Shown here one piece after another: positions 17,193 through 24,884 of a DNA stretch of 64,000 nucleotides. The stretch spans positions 2,096,501 to 2,160,500 of the forward strand of contig NZ_MQUB01000001.1 of NCBI RefSeq assembly GCF_002943755.1, read 5' to 3'. Origin of the DNA: Aureitalea marina. Its GTDB lineage: Bacteria > Bacteroidota > Bacteroidia > Flavobacteriales > Flavobacteriaceae. Both the position numbers and the translations under genes were made by a program. Under the pieces are notes generated by a model, which saw nothing but the letters and a program-made list of their open reading frames with translations, did no database searches and was not told where the DNA came from. Position 1 is the first letter of the stretch, and the number at the start of each line of letters is the position of its first letter.

Positions 17193-18200
17193 ATGAATCG
17201 AATATTTAAAGGGCTATTATTGGCCTCTATAGCAGCACTGCCCCTAGGCGCACAGGAAAATCAACCCAATGAAGAGATCGAAGTGGTCAAAGTCCGGGAT
17301 AGCATTTACATGCTCCAGGGTCGTGGCGGAAACATCGGATTGAGTTTGGGAGAGGACGGAATCTTTATGATAGACGACAAGTTTGCCTCTTCAACGCCTA
17401 ATATTCTCAATGCCATTTTAACCTTGAGTAACGCCTCTGTCCAGTTTGTGATCAATACCCATCACCACGGGGACCACACTGGGGGAAATATTAACCTTAG
17501 AGGGCAAGGAGCGACCATTTTTGCACATGAGAATGTCCGCTCCAGGCTGATACAGGTAGCCCGAGACAAATACAAACAAGACATTGAAAAATCCGCGGAG
17601 GACGCCAAGGAAAGGGGAATTGTGGATGACAAGTTGGAGCAACGCCGGGAATCTGCTATGGCTCGCATAGATGAGGAGCTGGACCTGGACCCACATTCCT
17701 TGCCAATGGTGACCTTTGGAAACAACCTGCACTTTTACTATAACGGAGAAGAAATTGTTGTGTTTCATGTAGCTAGAGCTCATACAGATGGGGATGTAAT
17801 GGTCTACTTTACAGAGAGTAATGTACTACAGACCGGTGATGCCTATGTAAAAGATGCCTACCCATTTATCGATTCGAAAAATGGAGGCAGTCTAGCCGGT
17901 TATATTGCGGGTTTAAGCCGGGTGATGTCGATGATAGATGAAGACACCCTTATAATACCCGGACACGGTGATATAGCAACTCAGGCAGATATTCGATACA
18001 CCTTGTCCATGCTCACGTTTATTCGGGATAGAATAGCCTTTCATTTGGTAGCTGGAAAATCCAAACAGGAGATCATGGCTATGAGTGAACTCACAGACCA
18101 ATTCGATCAAAAAGGATTTGGCGACGGATTTATAAATACCCAACGTTTGTTAGAGAGCGTCTTTCCGGAGATTGAAAAGAAATTCAAGGGAAAGAACTAA
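17193..18200 (+). CDS. Secreted metallo-beta-lactamase-fold hydrolase
   Basis: This 335-residue protein has a signal peptide (GLLLASIAALPLGAQ) and an MBL domain. The metal site THHHGDHTGGN lies at about residues 90-100, then an Asp/His in VLQTGDAY and the last His in LIIPGHGD. The family comprises periplasmic hydrolases annotated as B3-like or cyclase/quinoprotein-relay type; the substrate is unknown. A helical insertion at about 120-160 (rich in Lys/Glu/Arg) is seen. It stands alone on the plus strand, divergent from cyoE and converging with the RemB-like gene with an 18-base gap and no obvious terminator. Confidence 0.88.
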   Translation: MNRIFKGLLLASIAALPLGAQENQPNEEIEVVKVRDSIYMLQGRGGNIGLSLGEDGIFMIDDKFASSTPNILNAILTLSNASVQFVINTHHHGDHTGGNINLRGQGATIFAHENVRSRLIQVARDKYKQDIEKSAEDAKERGIVDDKLEQRRESAMARIDEELDLDPHSLPMVTFGNNLHFYYNGEEIVVFHVARAHTDGDVMVYFTESNVLQTGDAYVKDAYPFIDSKNGGSLAGYIAGLSRVMSMIDEDTLIIPGHGDIATQADIRYTLSMLTFIRDRIAFHLVAGKSKQEIMAMSELTDQFDQKGFGDGFINTQRLLESVFPEIEKKFKGKN

Positions 18201-18218
18201 AACTCTAAGCCGTAATCA

Positions 18219-20306
18219 TTAGAAGTCGTAGTACCAGTTGAATAGATCGGTTCTCACACCCAAATTGAACCAGGTTGTCTGATTGGAAAAGACGTCGGCA
18301 GTATTGACCTGGGGCTGGAAATCGCGATAGATCAATGTAGCGTATATCTTTAAGTTGGTCGCAGGATTGATCAAATAACCAGCCGTCAATTCGGTATGGA
18401 AGAAATCGGTCGTATTTCCCTGGGCAAGATCATTGCCTTCGTCCGAGATCCGATTGTCCTCAGTTCCATAGATGTTACCGCCATAGAAGAAACTGTCTTC
18501 TGGAGTGTTGAATTCAAAACCACGCTTGGCGAAGATGAACTTGGCATCCCCAAACCAGCGGCCATTCTGATAACGTGCGATGGCCAGGGCCTCCCAGAAG
18601 TTGGCATCCATCACATGCGCCATGGACTGATTGGTATGCCCGTAATTCAGAACTACAGTGTTGTGAGAAAATGTATAGGGCCTTACCCGGTTGTATTCTC
18701 CCTGAAGGAAGAGCCCTTTCAGTCCAAAGGCGTCGTAATATTTTAAGCCTATTTGATAGGCCTGCTTGTTCTTGTAGCTGCCATTTGCACCGAAGAAATC
18801 TCCGGAGGAAAACTCATCGATCAACCATTGACCATATACATTGACCCGATCGCTAATCTTGTATTTACTGCTGATCCCGATCAAGGCATTACCTCCTCTG
18901 GATCCCGTAGAGAATTCAATGGCTCGCAGAAAGATGACCGGGTTTATGTAGTTAAAATCGAAACCTCGATCATTGTCATTCTCCCAGATAACAGACTCGA
19001 ATAATCCCAGATTCCAGCGTTTGGTGATATTCACGCTCAGGTAATGATGAGCCATCCATTTGGTGCGGAATGACCCGTCTTCCGTTACCTCGGATCGGAC
19101 ATCCCTCAGGGACATCCAAGTATTGGTGTACTTGAGCTTCCAGAAGGTGGTGTTGATCTTAAAGAAAGGGTAAGGAGCAGCAAAATCACTTAGGAAAAGT
19201 GAACGGTAGCCGTCACCAAAGAAGTTCTTACCATGCCCCAGCTGGAAGTTAAAGTACTTGGAGGGAGTAAATGAGATATATCCTGTTGCAACCGGGTAGT
19301 CATAGGAGTCAGACTTAAAATTCTTAGCAATTCCTCTTCCGGGTATGACTGCTGGATTTCCTCCATCGGGAGCCCTGGCCTCGGCATATCGGTTAAAGTA
19401 ATCGGCGAAGCGGCCCTGGCTTTCATAGACCACTGCAAAAAAGTTGAACTGTTTTCCTATCCCACCTTGAGTATAGAGCAGGCGCGTATTATTATAAGTA
19501 TCAACATCGGCCCCAGTGTCCTTACCCACCTGCAGGTCCACTCCGGGATCCAAAGTGACCCAGAAATCCTTTCCCTTCCAAGTGACCAAATGTTCATTCC
19601 ACCATTTTCTGCCCCACCAGGAAGTTTTGTTCTTCAGGATCTTCTGGTTGTTCTCCTCAAAGTTGTAATACCGATTGACCTCGGCATAGGTGTATGGTTT
19701 TTGTGCTGTATGATTATTGGTTCCAACCTTATTCATGGCTGCATCAAACAAATAGTAATTGTGATGAGACAAGGGAATATTCAATTGGCTGGTGTATTCT
19801 TCATTGGCATAGGGTAGCTTTTCCTGGGAATCATATTCGGAAGCAGGATCGCCCAAAGTAGCAACGACGGTTACCTCAATGGGCTGAGGGGCCTGGGGTT
19901 CCACCAACGGAATTTGCAAGGGCAGGGTAAACTGCATATAGGTCGGATTACCGTTATAGGTTGCTGGCGTAATGGTTGGCAACAGCTCGAAAACCCGGTT
20001 CACTTCATCCTTTAGCTCATCGTAAAACGCATCAACATATAGCACCTTGAACTCTCCTTGCTTGTCTACTTCAAAGAGAATAGATAGCGTACCGGAATAG
20101 TTCTCCTGGCCAACGATCTCCGGAGTTTGGAAGTTAGCGTAGATGGAGCGCTGTAAATTATATCGGAAGCAGGATTCCAGTTCGGCTAGCTGTACCTCCT
20201 CGCATTCAGAAAAAACAGGGTACTTTTCAAAGGTGGATGAGGTCTGCTGCGCCAGGGATAACACCCCACTAAACAGCATACTGACCAGGGCCAGGCGTTT
20301 CATCAT
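18219..20306 (-). CDS. remB: RemB-like gliding-motility outer-membrane protein
   Basis: The 695-residue product starts at MMKRLALVSM (signal peptide to about LSLAQQ); an in-frame extension to 20348 has no signal character. The first roughly 120 mature residues resemble a TonB C-terminal domain (YPVFSECEE, a second Cys in LESCFRYN, LFEVDKQGEFKVLYVDAF, LLPTITPATYNGNPTY). The rest (about 190-695) is rich in aromatic alternating strands as in capsule-assembly (Wzi-like) or other outer-membrane barrels. The N-terminal layout fits what I remember of the RemB protein required for gliding in Flavobacterium johnsoniae, although that assignment is from memory. It lies downstream of two tonB genes but behind their terminator. 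Confidence 0.7.
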   Translation of the reverse strand: MMKRLALVSMLFSGVLSLAQQTSSTFEKYPVFSECEEVQLAELESCFRYNLQRSIYANFQTPEIVGQENYSGTLSILFEVDKQGEFKVLYVDAFYDELKDEVNRVFELLPTITPATYNGNPTYMQFTLPLQIPLVEPQAPQPIEVTVVATLGDPASEYDSQEKLPYANEEYTSQLNIPLSHHNYYLFDAAMNKVGTNNHTAQKPYTYAEVNRYYNFEENNQKILKNKTSWWGRKWWNEHLVTWKGKDFWVTLDPGVDLQVGKDTGADVDTYNNTRLLYTQGGIGKQFNFFAVVYESQGRFADYFNRYAEARAPDGGNPAVIPGRGIAKNFKSDSYDYPVATGYISFTPSKYFNFQLGHGKNFFGDGYRSLFLSDFAAPYPFFKINTTFWKLKYTNTWMSLRDVRSEVTEDGSFRTKWMAHHYLSVNITKRWNLGLFESVIWENDNDRGFDFNYINPVIFLRAIEFSTGSRGGNALIGISSKYKISDRVNVYGQWLIDEFSSGDFFGANGSYKNKQAYQIGLKYYDAFGLKGLFLQGEYNRVRPYTFSHNTVVLNYGHTNQSMAHVMDANFWEALAIARYQNGRWFGDAKFIFAKRGFEFNTPEDSFFYGGNIYGTEDNRISDEGNDLAQGNTTDFFHTELTAGYLINPATNLKIYATLIYRDFQPQVNTADVFSNQTTWFNLGVRTDLFNWYYDF

Positions 20307-20392
20307 AAGATTGGGATAAGATATCCGAAAGATACAAATTCTGAGCAAGTAGCAACAAGCTGGGAAAACGTGTATTTCACAACAGGTTTAAT

Positions 20393-20423
20393 AAAAAAAC
20401 GCCTCCCGAATAGGGAGGCGTTT
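20393..20423 (-). terminator. Intrinsic terminator after the second tonB gene
   Basis: AAACGCCTCCC (20397-20407) pairs perfectly with GGGAGGCGTTT (20413-20423) around a five-base loop; on the minus strand it is followed by seven Ts. It closes the gcvH-VanZ-tonB-tonB region and separates it from the RemB-like gene. Confidence 0.9.
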
Positions 20424-20443
20424 CTTTTGTGATATGGTGTAAA

Positions 20444-21166
20444 TTAATTCTCTACTTGGAAAAGGATCGGTAGAGAGTACAGTACTCCAACCGGCTTCCC
20501 GCGTTGCTGTCCAGGAGTCATCTTGGGCAGCGAACTTACCACGTCAACAGCTTCTTGTTCCAGACGTGGGTGCGGAGCTCTTGCACGTACGTTTACAATA
20601 TTTCCTTGACGATCGATCTTAAATTGTACGGCTATACGCTGACGCCCTTCTAAACCTAAATCTCCAGCCAGGTCTGTATTGAACTTTCGCTGAACATACT
20701 TCTGTACTTTCTCGGACATACACTTCTTACGTGCAGCATTGCCCTTTTCTTTCTCACATCCAGGATAGATGGGTACATTCTCGATTACTGCGAAAGGTAC
20801 ATCTGCGATCTCCTCTTCTACAGCTTCCTCGATCTCCTCGATCTCAACGATCTCGGTATCAGCATCAGTCTCGGTAGACTCAATAATGGTCTCTTCTACT
20901 TCTTCTTCATCTTCTACAACCTCGATTACCTCCGGTGCTGGCGGTGGTGGCGGTGGTGGCGGTGGAGGGGTAATCTGCTGAGTAATTGGGATTTCCTCAT
21001 CTAGCTCATCACCTACATCGACCATGCCGGTATCTATATTACTCCTGTCATAGGTCTTCCATTCGATGGCTTGCCAGGCTAAAAATAGCATGACGATCAT
21101 CCCGATCTGGAAGAAGAGCATACTTCTTTTGGTTAAATCGGCTTTCGGGTTCTTCTTCGGTTCCAT
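20444..21166 (-). CDS. Energy transducer TonB (second of tandem pair)
   Basis: This 240-residue TonB has a membrane helix near the N-terminus (SMLFFQIGMIVMLFLAWQAI), a proline run (ten or more consecutive Pro at about 67-76), an acidic Glu/Ile/Val linker, and a TonB C-terminal domain beginning VPIYPGCEKEKG and ending YSLPILFQVEN with LPKMTPGQQRGKPV before it. TonB couples proton motive force to outer-membrane receptors; two Cys (GCE, KKC) are typical of the Bacteroidota version. No exbB/exbD is near. It is a close paralogue of the preceding gene and is followed by a strong terminator. Confidence 0.92.
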   Translation of the reverse strand: MEPKKNPKADLTKRSMLFFQIGMIVMLFLAWQAIEWKTYDRSNIDTGMVDVGDELDEEIPITQQITPPPPPPPPPPAPEVIEVVEDEEEVEETIIESTETDADTEIVEIEEIEEAVEEEIADVPFAVIENVPIYPGCEKEKGNAARKKCMSEKVQKYVQRKFNTDLAGDLGLEGRQRIAVQFKIDRQGNIVNVRARAPHPRLEQEAVDVVSSLPKMTPGQQRGKPVGVLYSLPILFQVEN

Positions 21167-21251
21167 ATATAGCGTATTTAGAGATTTGCTAATGTATATA
21201 AAAATGGTTGCAAAAGAAAACGAAAACCTAGATTTAAGATTTCTCCAGAAC

Positions 21252-21980
21252 CTAATTCTCCACCTTAAATAAAATAGGCAAAGAATAGATCACGCCGACC
21301 GGTGTACCCCGCTGTTTTCCTGGAATCATTCGAGGTAAACCTTGAATTAAGGCTACTGCCTCTTGCTCCAGTCGCGGATGCGGCGCACGGGCTCTCACCT
21401 CACACACATCACCTTCTTTGTTGATCTTAAATTGTACGTTGATCCGTTGGCGACCTTCAAGTCCAAGTTCAGTAGCTAACTCAATATTGAAATTACGCTG
21501 AACATAGGCCATCACTTTGTCGGACATACATACTTTTTTTGCTTCCCTGTCCGGCTTGTCCTCACAACCCGGATAGATCGGTACTTCCTCGATCACTGCA
21601 AAAGGAATAGAGACAACTTCCTCCTCTTCTTCCTCTTCGACGATCTCGGCAATGTCATAGATCTGATCATTCTGGTTGGTCTCACTGGATTCTATCACAG
21701 TTTCTTCTACCTCCAGATCATTATCGACTGCAACGATCACCTCTGGTGCCACCTGTGGAGGTGGAGGTGGAGGTGGGGTCACATCGATTGGTTCTGTAAC
21801 GGGGATAACTTCTTCCAGGTCCTCGGCAATCTCTGCCAGACTGGTATCATTGGCTGCCTTGTCCTCGGTGGTCCATTCCATTGCTCTCCAGGCAAAGAAA
21901 AGCATTACGATCATTCCGATTTGGAAGAATATCAAACTACTTCTTCTCAAGTCGTACTTGGGATTCTTCTTAATTTCCAT
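21252..21980 (-). CDS. Energy transducer TonB (first of tandem pair)
   Basis: This 242-residue paralogue of the next gene has the same plan: N-terminal helix (SSLIFFQIGMIVMLFFAWRAM), a shorter proline run, an acidic linker, and a C-terminal TonB domain with VPIYPGCEDKPDREAKKVC and LPRMIPGKQRGTPVGV. The two align end to end without large gaps, clearly a tandem duplication that has since diverged most in the linker. It starts 21 bases after the VanZ gene, so it may be transcribed from the ruvA-sprA promoter as well as from local signals. Confidence 0.92.
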   Translation of the reverse strand: MEIKKNPKYDLRRSSLIFFQIGMIVMLFFAWRAMEWTTEDKAANDTSLAEIAEDLEEVIPVTEPIDVTPPPPPPPQVAPEVIVAVDNDLEVEETVIESSETNQNDQIYDIAEIVEEEEEEEVVSIPFAVIEEVPIYPGCEDKPDREAKKVCMSDKVMAYVQRNFNIELATELGLEGRQRINVQFKINKEGDVCEVRARAPHPRLEQEAVALIQGLPRMIPGKQRGTPVGVIYSLPILFKVEN

Positions 21981-22001
21981 ATCCGTGATTTATGATTGAA
22001 C

Positions 22002-22394
22002 TTAGAAGACGAATCTTCTTTTAATCTGTTCGTACGTTAGGAAACCTATTATTCCACCGATTCCGTTGGCAATTATGTCAATGATGTCAAAAGTTCTCGT
22101 ATCCGTGAACCAGTGCTGAAAGGCTTCAATTACTATGCCATAAAACAGGCATGTAACCAAAACTAACACAGGTCTACGAGAAAAGATATGATATCTGTCA
22201 GTTGTAGAGAAAACAACTAACCAAATGAAAACCAGCCCAAAAAAGATCAAAATATGAGCTATTTTGTCCCAATAGGGCCCGTCTGTTGTTGGCAGATCCG
22301 GCGAAGGAGCCAACATGATAATCGTAATAAAAAGGGTATACGCGAGTGCGATTAACCGAATAAGGTTAACCCACCAACTCCTTGTAGCTCGCAT
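22002..22394 (-). CDS. VanZ-family membrane protein
   Basis: This 130-residue protein has four membrane helices. It shows the VanZ pattern: [19 protein letters not shown] with the conserved D-K-x-x-H, then [30 protein letters not shown] with the E-x-x-Q and D-x-x-x-N-x-x-G signature. VanZ relatives confer teicoplanin resistance in enterococci, but most bacterial copies have no proven role. It overlaps the end of gcvH by 29 bases. The sprA-gcvH-vanZ order is, as far as I know, common in flavobacteria. Confidence 0.88.
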   Translation of the reverse strand: MRATRSWWVNLIRLIALAYTLFITIIMLAPSPDLPTTDGPYWDKIAHILIFFGLVFIWLVVFSTTDRYHIFSRRPVLVLVTCLFYGIVIEAFQHWFTDTRTFDIIDIIANGIGGIIGFLTYEQIKRRFVF

Positions 22395-22743
22395 CGCTCA
22401 TTAACTGATCCAGCTCGGAATCGTCCGATATCCGGACCTTGATCATCCAACCGGCTCCATACGGATCGGTATTGACCATTTCCGGCTCGTCTTCCAGCGC
22501 TTCGTTAAATTCGATGATCTCACCGGACAATGGTAGGAAGAGATCAGAAACAGTCTTAACCGCTTCCACGGTACCGAAAACTTCATCCTTGTCCAAGGTC
22601 TCGTCCAGGGTCTCCACCTCGACATAAACGATATCACCCAGTTCTCCCTGAGCAAAATCGGTAATACCAATGGTCGCAACATCACCTTCGACACGAACCC
22701 ATTCGTGATCCTTGGTGTACTTTAAGTCTGATGGAATGTTCAT
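22366..22743 (-). CDS. gcvH: Glycine cleavage system H protein
   Basis: This 125-residue lipoyl carrier shuttles the methylamine group in the glycine cleavage complex. It opens with [17 protein letters not shown], has the GDIVYVEV strand, and the lipoylated Lys lies in [11 protein letters not shown] (about residue 62); [18 protein letters not shown] follows. Length is standard. The P, T and L components are not in this window. It starts 23 bases after sprA and overlaps vanZ. Confidence 0.96.
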   Translation of the reverse strand: MNIPSDLKYTKDHEWVRVEGDVATIGITDFAQGELGDIVYVEVETLDETLDKDEVFGTVEAVKTVSDLFLPLSGEIIEFNEALEDEPEMVNTDPYGAGWMIKVRISDDSELDQLMSDASYKELVG

Positions 22744-22766
22744 AGTACTTTTTTATATGGTGTTAT

Positions 22767-24884
22767 TTAGTTTCCAAAGTTATATCTCAAAGTGATTCCA
22801 CTTCTTATGGTGGTCTGTGGGAATGCAGTCGATACCGCATATTTGGAGAAAGTATGGTCGTAATAGAACAAGGCCGTCAGGTTCTTGCTCAGGGCATAAT
22901 CTACCGTGAACTGAATTCCCCAAATGGTCTGCCCTGCCGTGGTTTGGTTGTTATTGATATCCAGGTATCGAATGATCGTTCGGTTATCCCTTCTCGAAAC
23001 ATCCAGCTGGAAGTTCAGATCACTCTTCAATATGGTCCGCTTACCGCCAAAGTTGGTTCCTATCCTCAGGTCGCGAATTCGATATCCGGCTCCGATGACG
23101 ATCTCATCACCTTTCACCTCGGTAAGCAGATTGTTGGCAAAGCTCAAAGATAAGAACCTATCCTTTCTGTATTCCGCCAGAATCTTTACCGAGTTCTTCA
23201 TTTCAAAATCGATACGGACCAGCGGACTGAATTGTTCCGTCAGGTTCACATTAGAGAAGATGTTCTGAGGTTTGATATTTCCATTGACATCCACCTCAGT
23301 AGGATCATTGCGATTGTAATCCAAGTTGGTCTGGAACTGGTTGACCGTATAATTGGCCCGATAACCATGCTGGATGGAGAACCTCCTGAACTTCTCTTTA
23401 AACCACTTAAGATTCATCAATCCAGTGTATTTCACATCCCAGTTGGGGATAGGGAAATCTCTGAGGAAAGTGGTCTTTTCCGTGGCAGGATCAGAATCTT
23501 TATACGCAGATAGGAAAGCCGGCAACAACACGTCCTGGCTGGTCTTACCAAATCCGACAGGGAATCCTTCTTCATCTCGAGGGAAATCTGCACTGCCATA
23601 GAATTCGGTAGCCAGGCGGTTGGCAATGACCAAGCGGTTCTCTCGGAAATCGTCAAATGCAGAAGACTGATTCTCGTCGCTCTTGGCAAAGGCCGTTCCG
23701 ATAAGCATAGTGGAAATATTGAAATTCCCATAGGTGTTCGGTGTCAAAGAACGGTAAAGGCCATCCTGCACTATATAATTCTCTACGTAGTTCTCGGCAT
23801 AGATTCGGCTACCATTCAGATCGATCTTCAGATCCGACAGCGGTTCAATATTCGCCTGGTAGTCAAACTGCCTGCTCTCAACCTCTGTATATTGCTCATT
23901 GAACTCCGGATAGACGGTCAGCCAGCCTCTTCTGGCCATCTCACGACGAATGTCTGCCTGGCTTCCAAAGACGAAAGCTCCTGGTCTCAGCGTCCCCATC
24001 ATCCCTACAGAAGGCAGATAGCCCGGCAGGAAGGTTCCTTGGTTCTCCTGGTAATTCAATTGAATTCTTTTCACCATGGTAACAATATCCACCACCGTAT
24101 TCTTCGCTTTATCACTAGCGGTCAGCTGGGACTGATTGGCATTGGGGCCTCCTTGCTGGTTGCCTTGCCCAAGGAGAGCCGGAGTATTATCTCTGGTCTG
24201 ATTATCCCGGCTTGCTCCCTTATCTCCCCCACGGGTATTGCCGCCGTTCTTATCTCCACCAGCCGCCTGGTCGGCACGTGCCTCTCTCCTGGCCTTCTGG
24301 GCCTTGGACCTAGGAGTGACTTTGGTCAGACCGAGGTAACGGTAAAGATTACCCATGTCCAGGGTCGAATTGATCCTGTGCGAACTGGAGTTCTGAATGG
24401 TATTACCCAATCGGTAGGTATTGGTCGTACCATCCCTAAGTGTTATATCGATCTGATTGAACAGGTCACTGGTCTTGGTCCACTGAAAATCACCCTGATA
24501 AGTATAGGTAGCTTTGATAAACCGGAAATAGGGGAATTTATCAAACGGCAGGTCGTAATTCACCTGCAAGGTTTGGAAGTGCTGGTTGGCCTTTCCGACA
24601 TCAAAGAATCCATCCCATATTCCAATGCTGTTGTCCACTAACCCGGCATCGTCTATGTAATTAGTCACGATGCTGTTGTTAGAGGCGTCAAAGTTAAATC
24701 TCAGGGAACGACTAATGTTGTAATTGATGGCATATTGCCAATCAAATAAATAATTGCGTTGGAATAAACGAGGCAGTCCAATGTTACCGGGAAGGGTATT
24801 AAGCTCACGGAATTTTTGCTCGGTATACTGCCTGTTGATATTAGAAGAGACCGCGATATTATTAGGCAAGTAATTGAAATTCAA
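22767..24884 (-). CDS. SprA open piece 5 of 5 (C-terminal barrel)
   Basis: The open frame starts at NFNYLPNNIAVSSNINRQYT and runs to the natural stop. Upstream of 24884 the same frame is also open to 24979, giving TYNYSFRPKPYEPF. It has strand-rich barrel sequence, a low-complexity Gly/Asn/Gln/Arg insertion (about 24150-24290) and an aromatic C-terminal strand. Confidence 0.75.
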   Translation of the reverse strand: MNFNYLPNNIAVSSNINRQYTEQKFRELNTLPGNIGLPRLFQRNYLFDWQYAINYNISRSLRFNFDASNNSIVTNYIDDAGLVDNSIGIWDGFFDVGKANQHFQTLQVNYDLPFDKFPYFRFIKATYTYQGDFQWTKTSDLFNQIDITLRDGTTNTYRLGNTIQNSSSHRINSTLDMGNLYRYLGLTKVTPRSKAQKARREARADQAAGGDKNGGNTRGGDKGASRDNQTRDNTPALLGQGNQQGGPNANQSQLTASDKAKNTVVDIVTMVKRIQLNYQENQGTFLPGYLPSVGMMGTLRPGAFVFGSQADIRREMARRGWLTVYPEFNEQYTEVESRQFDYQANIEPLSDLKIDLNGSRIYAENYVENYIVQDGLYRSLTPNTYGNFNISTMLIGTAFAKSDENQSSAFDDFRENRLVIANRLATEFYGSADFPRDEEGFPVGFGKTSQDVLLPAFLSAYKDSDPATEKTTFLRDFPIPNWDVKYTGLMNLKWFKEKFRRFSIQHGYRANYTVNQFQTNLDYNRNDPTEVDVNGNIKPQNIFSNVNLTEQFSPLVRIDFEMKNSVKILAEYRKDRFLSLSFANNLLTEVKGDEIVIGAGYRIRDLRIGTNFGGKRTILKSDLNFQLDVSRRDNRTIIRYLDINNNQTTAGQTIWGIQFTVDYALSKNLTALFYYDHTFSKYAVSTAFPQTTIRSGITLRYNFGN

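Noticed and set aside
20941-20970. GGTGGTGGCGG-type repeat that looks like a microsatellite.
   Set aside because: It encodes the proline run of TonB on the minus strand, so it is coding sequence, not a separate repeat.
23892-24641. Long plus-strand frame of 249 codons opposite sprA.
   Set aside because: It lies wholly opposite a genuine SprA coding stretch; the translation is unlike any protein family and the frame exists because of the sense-strand codon bias.
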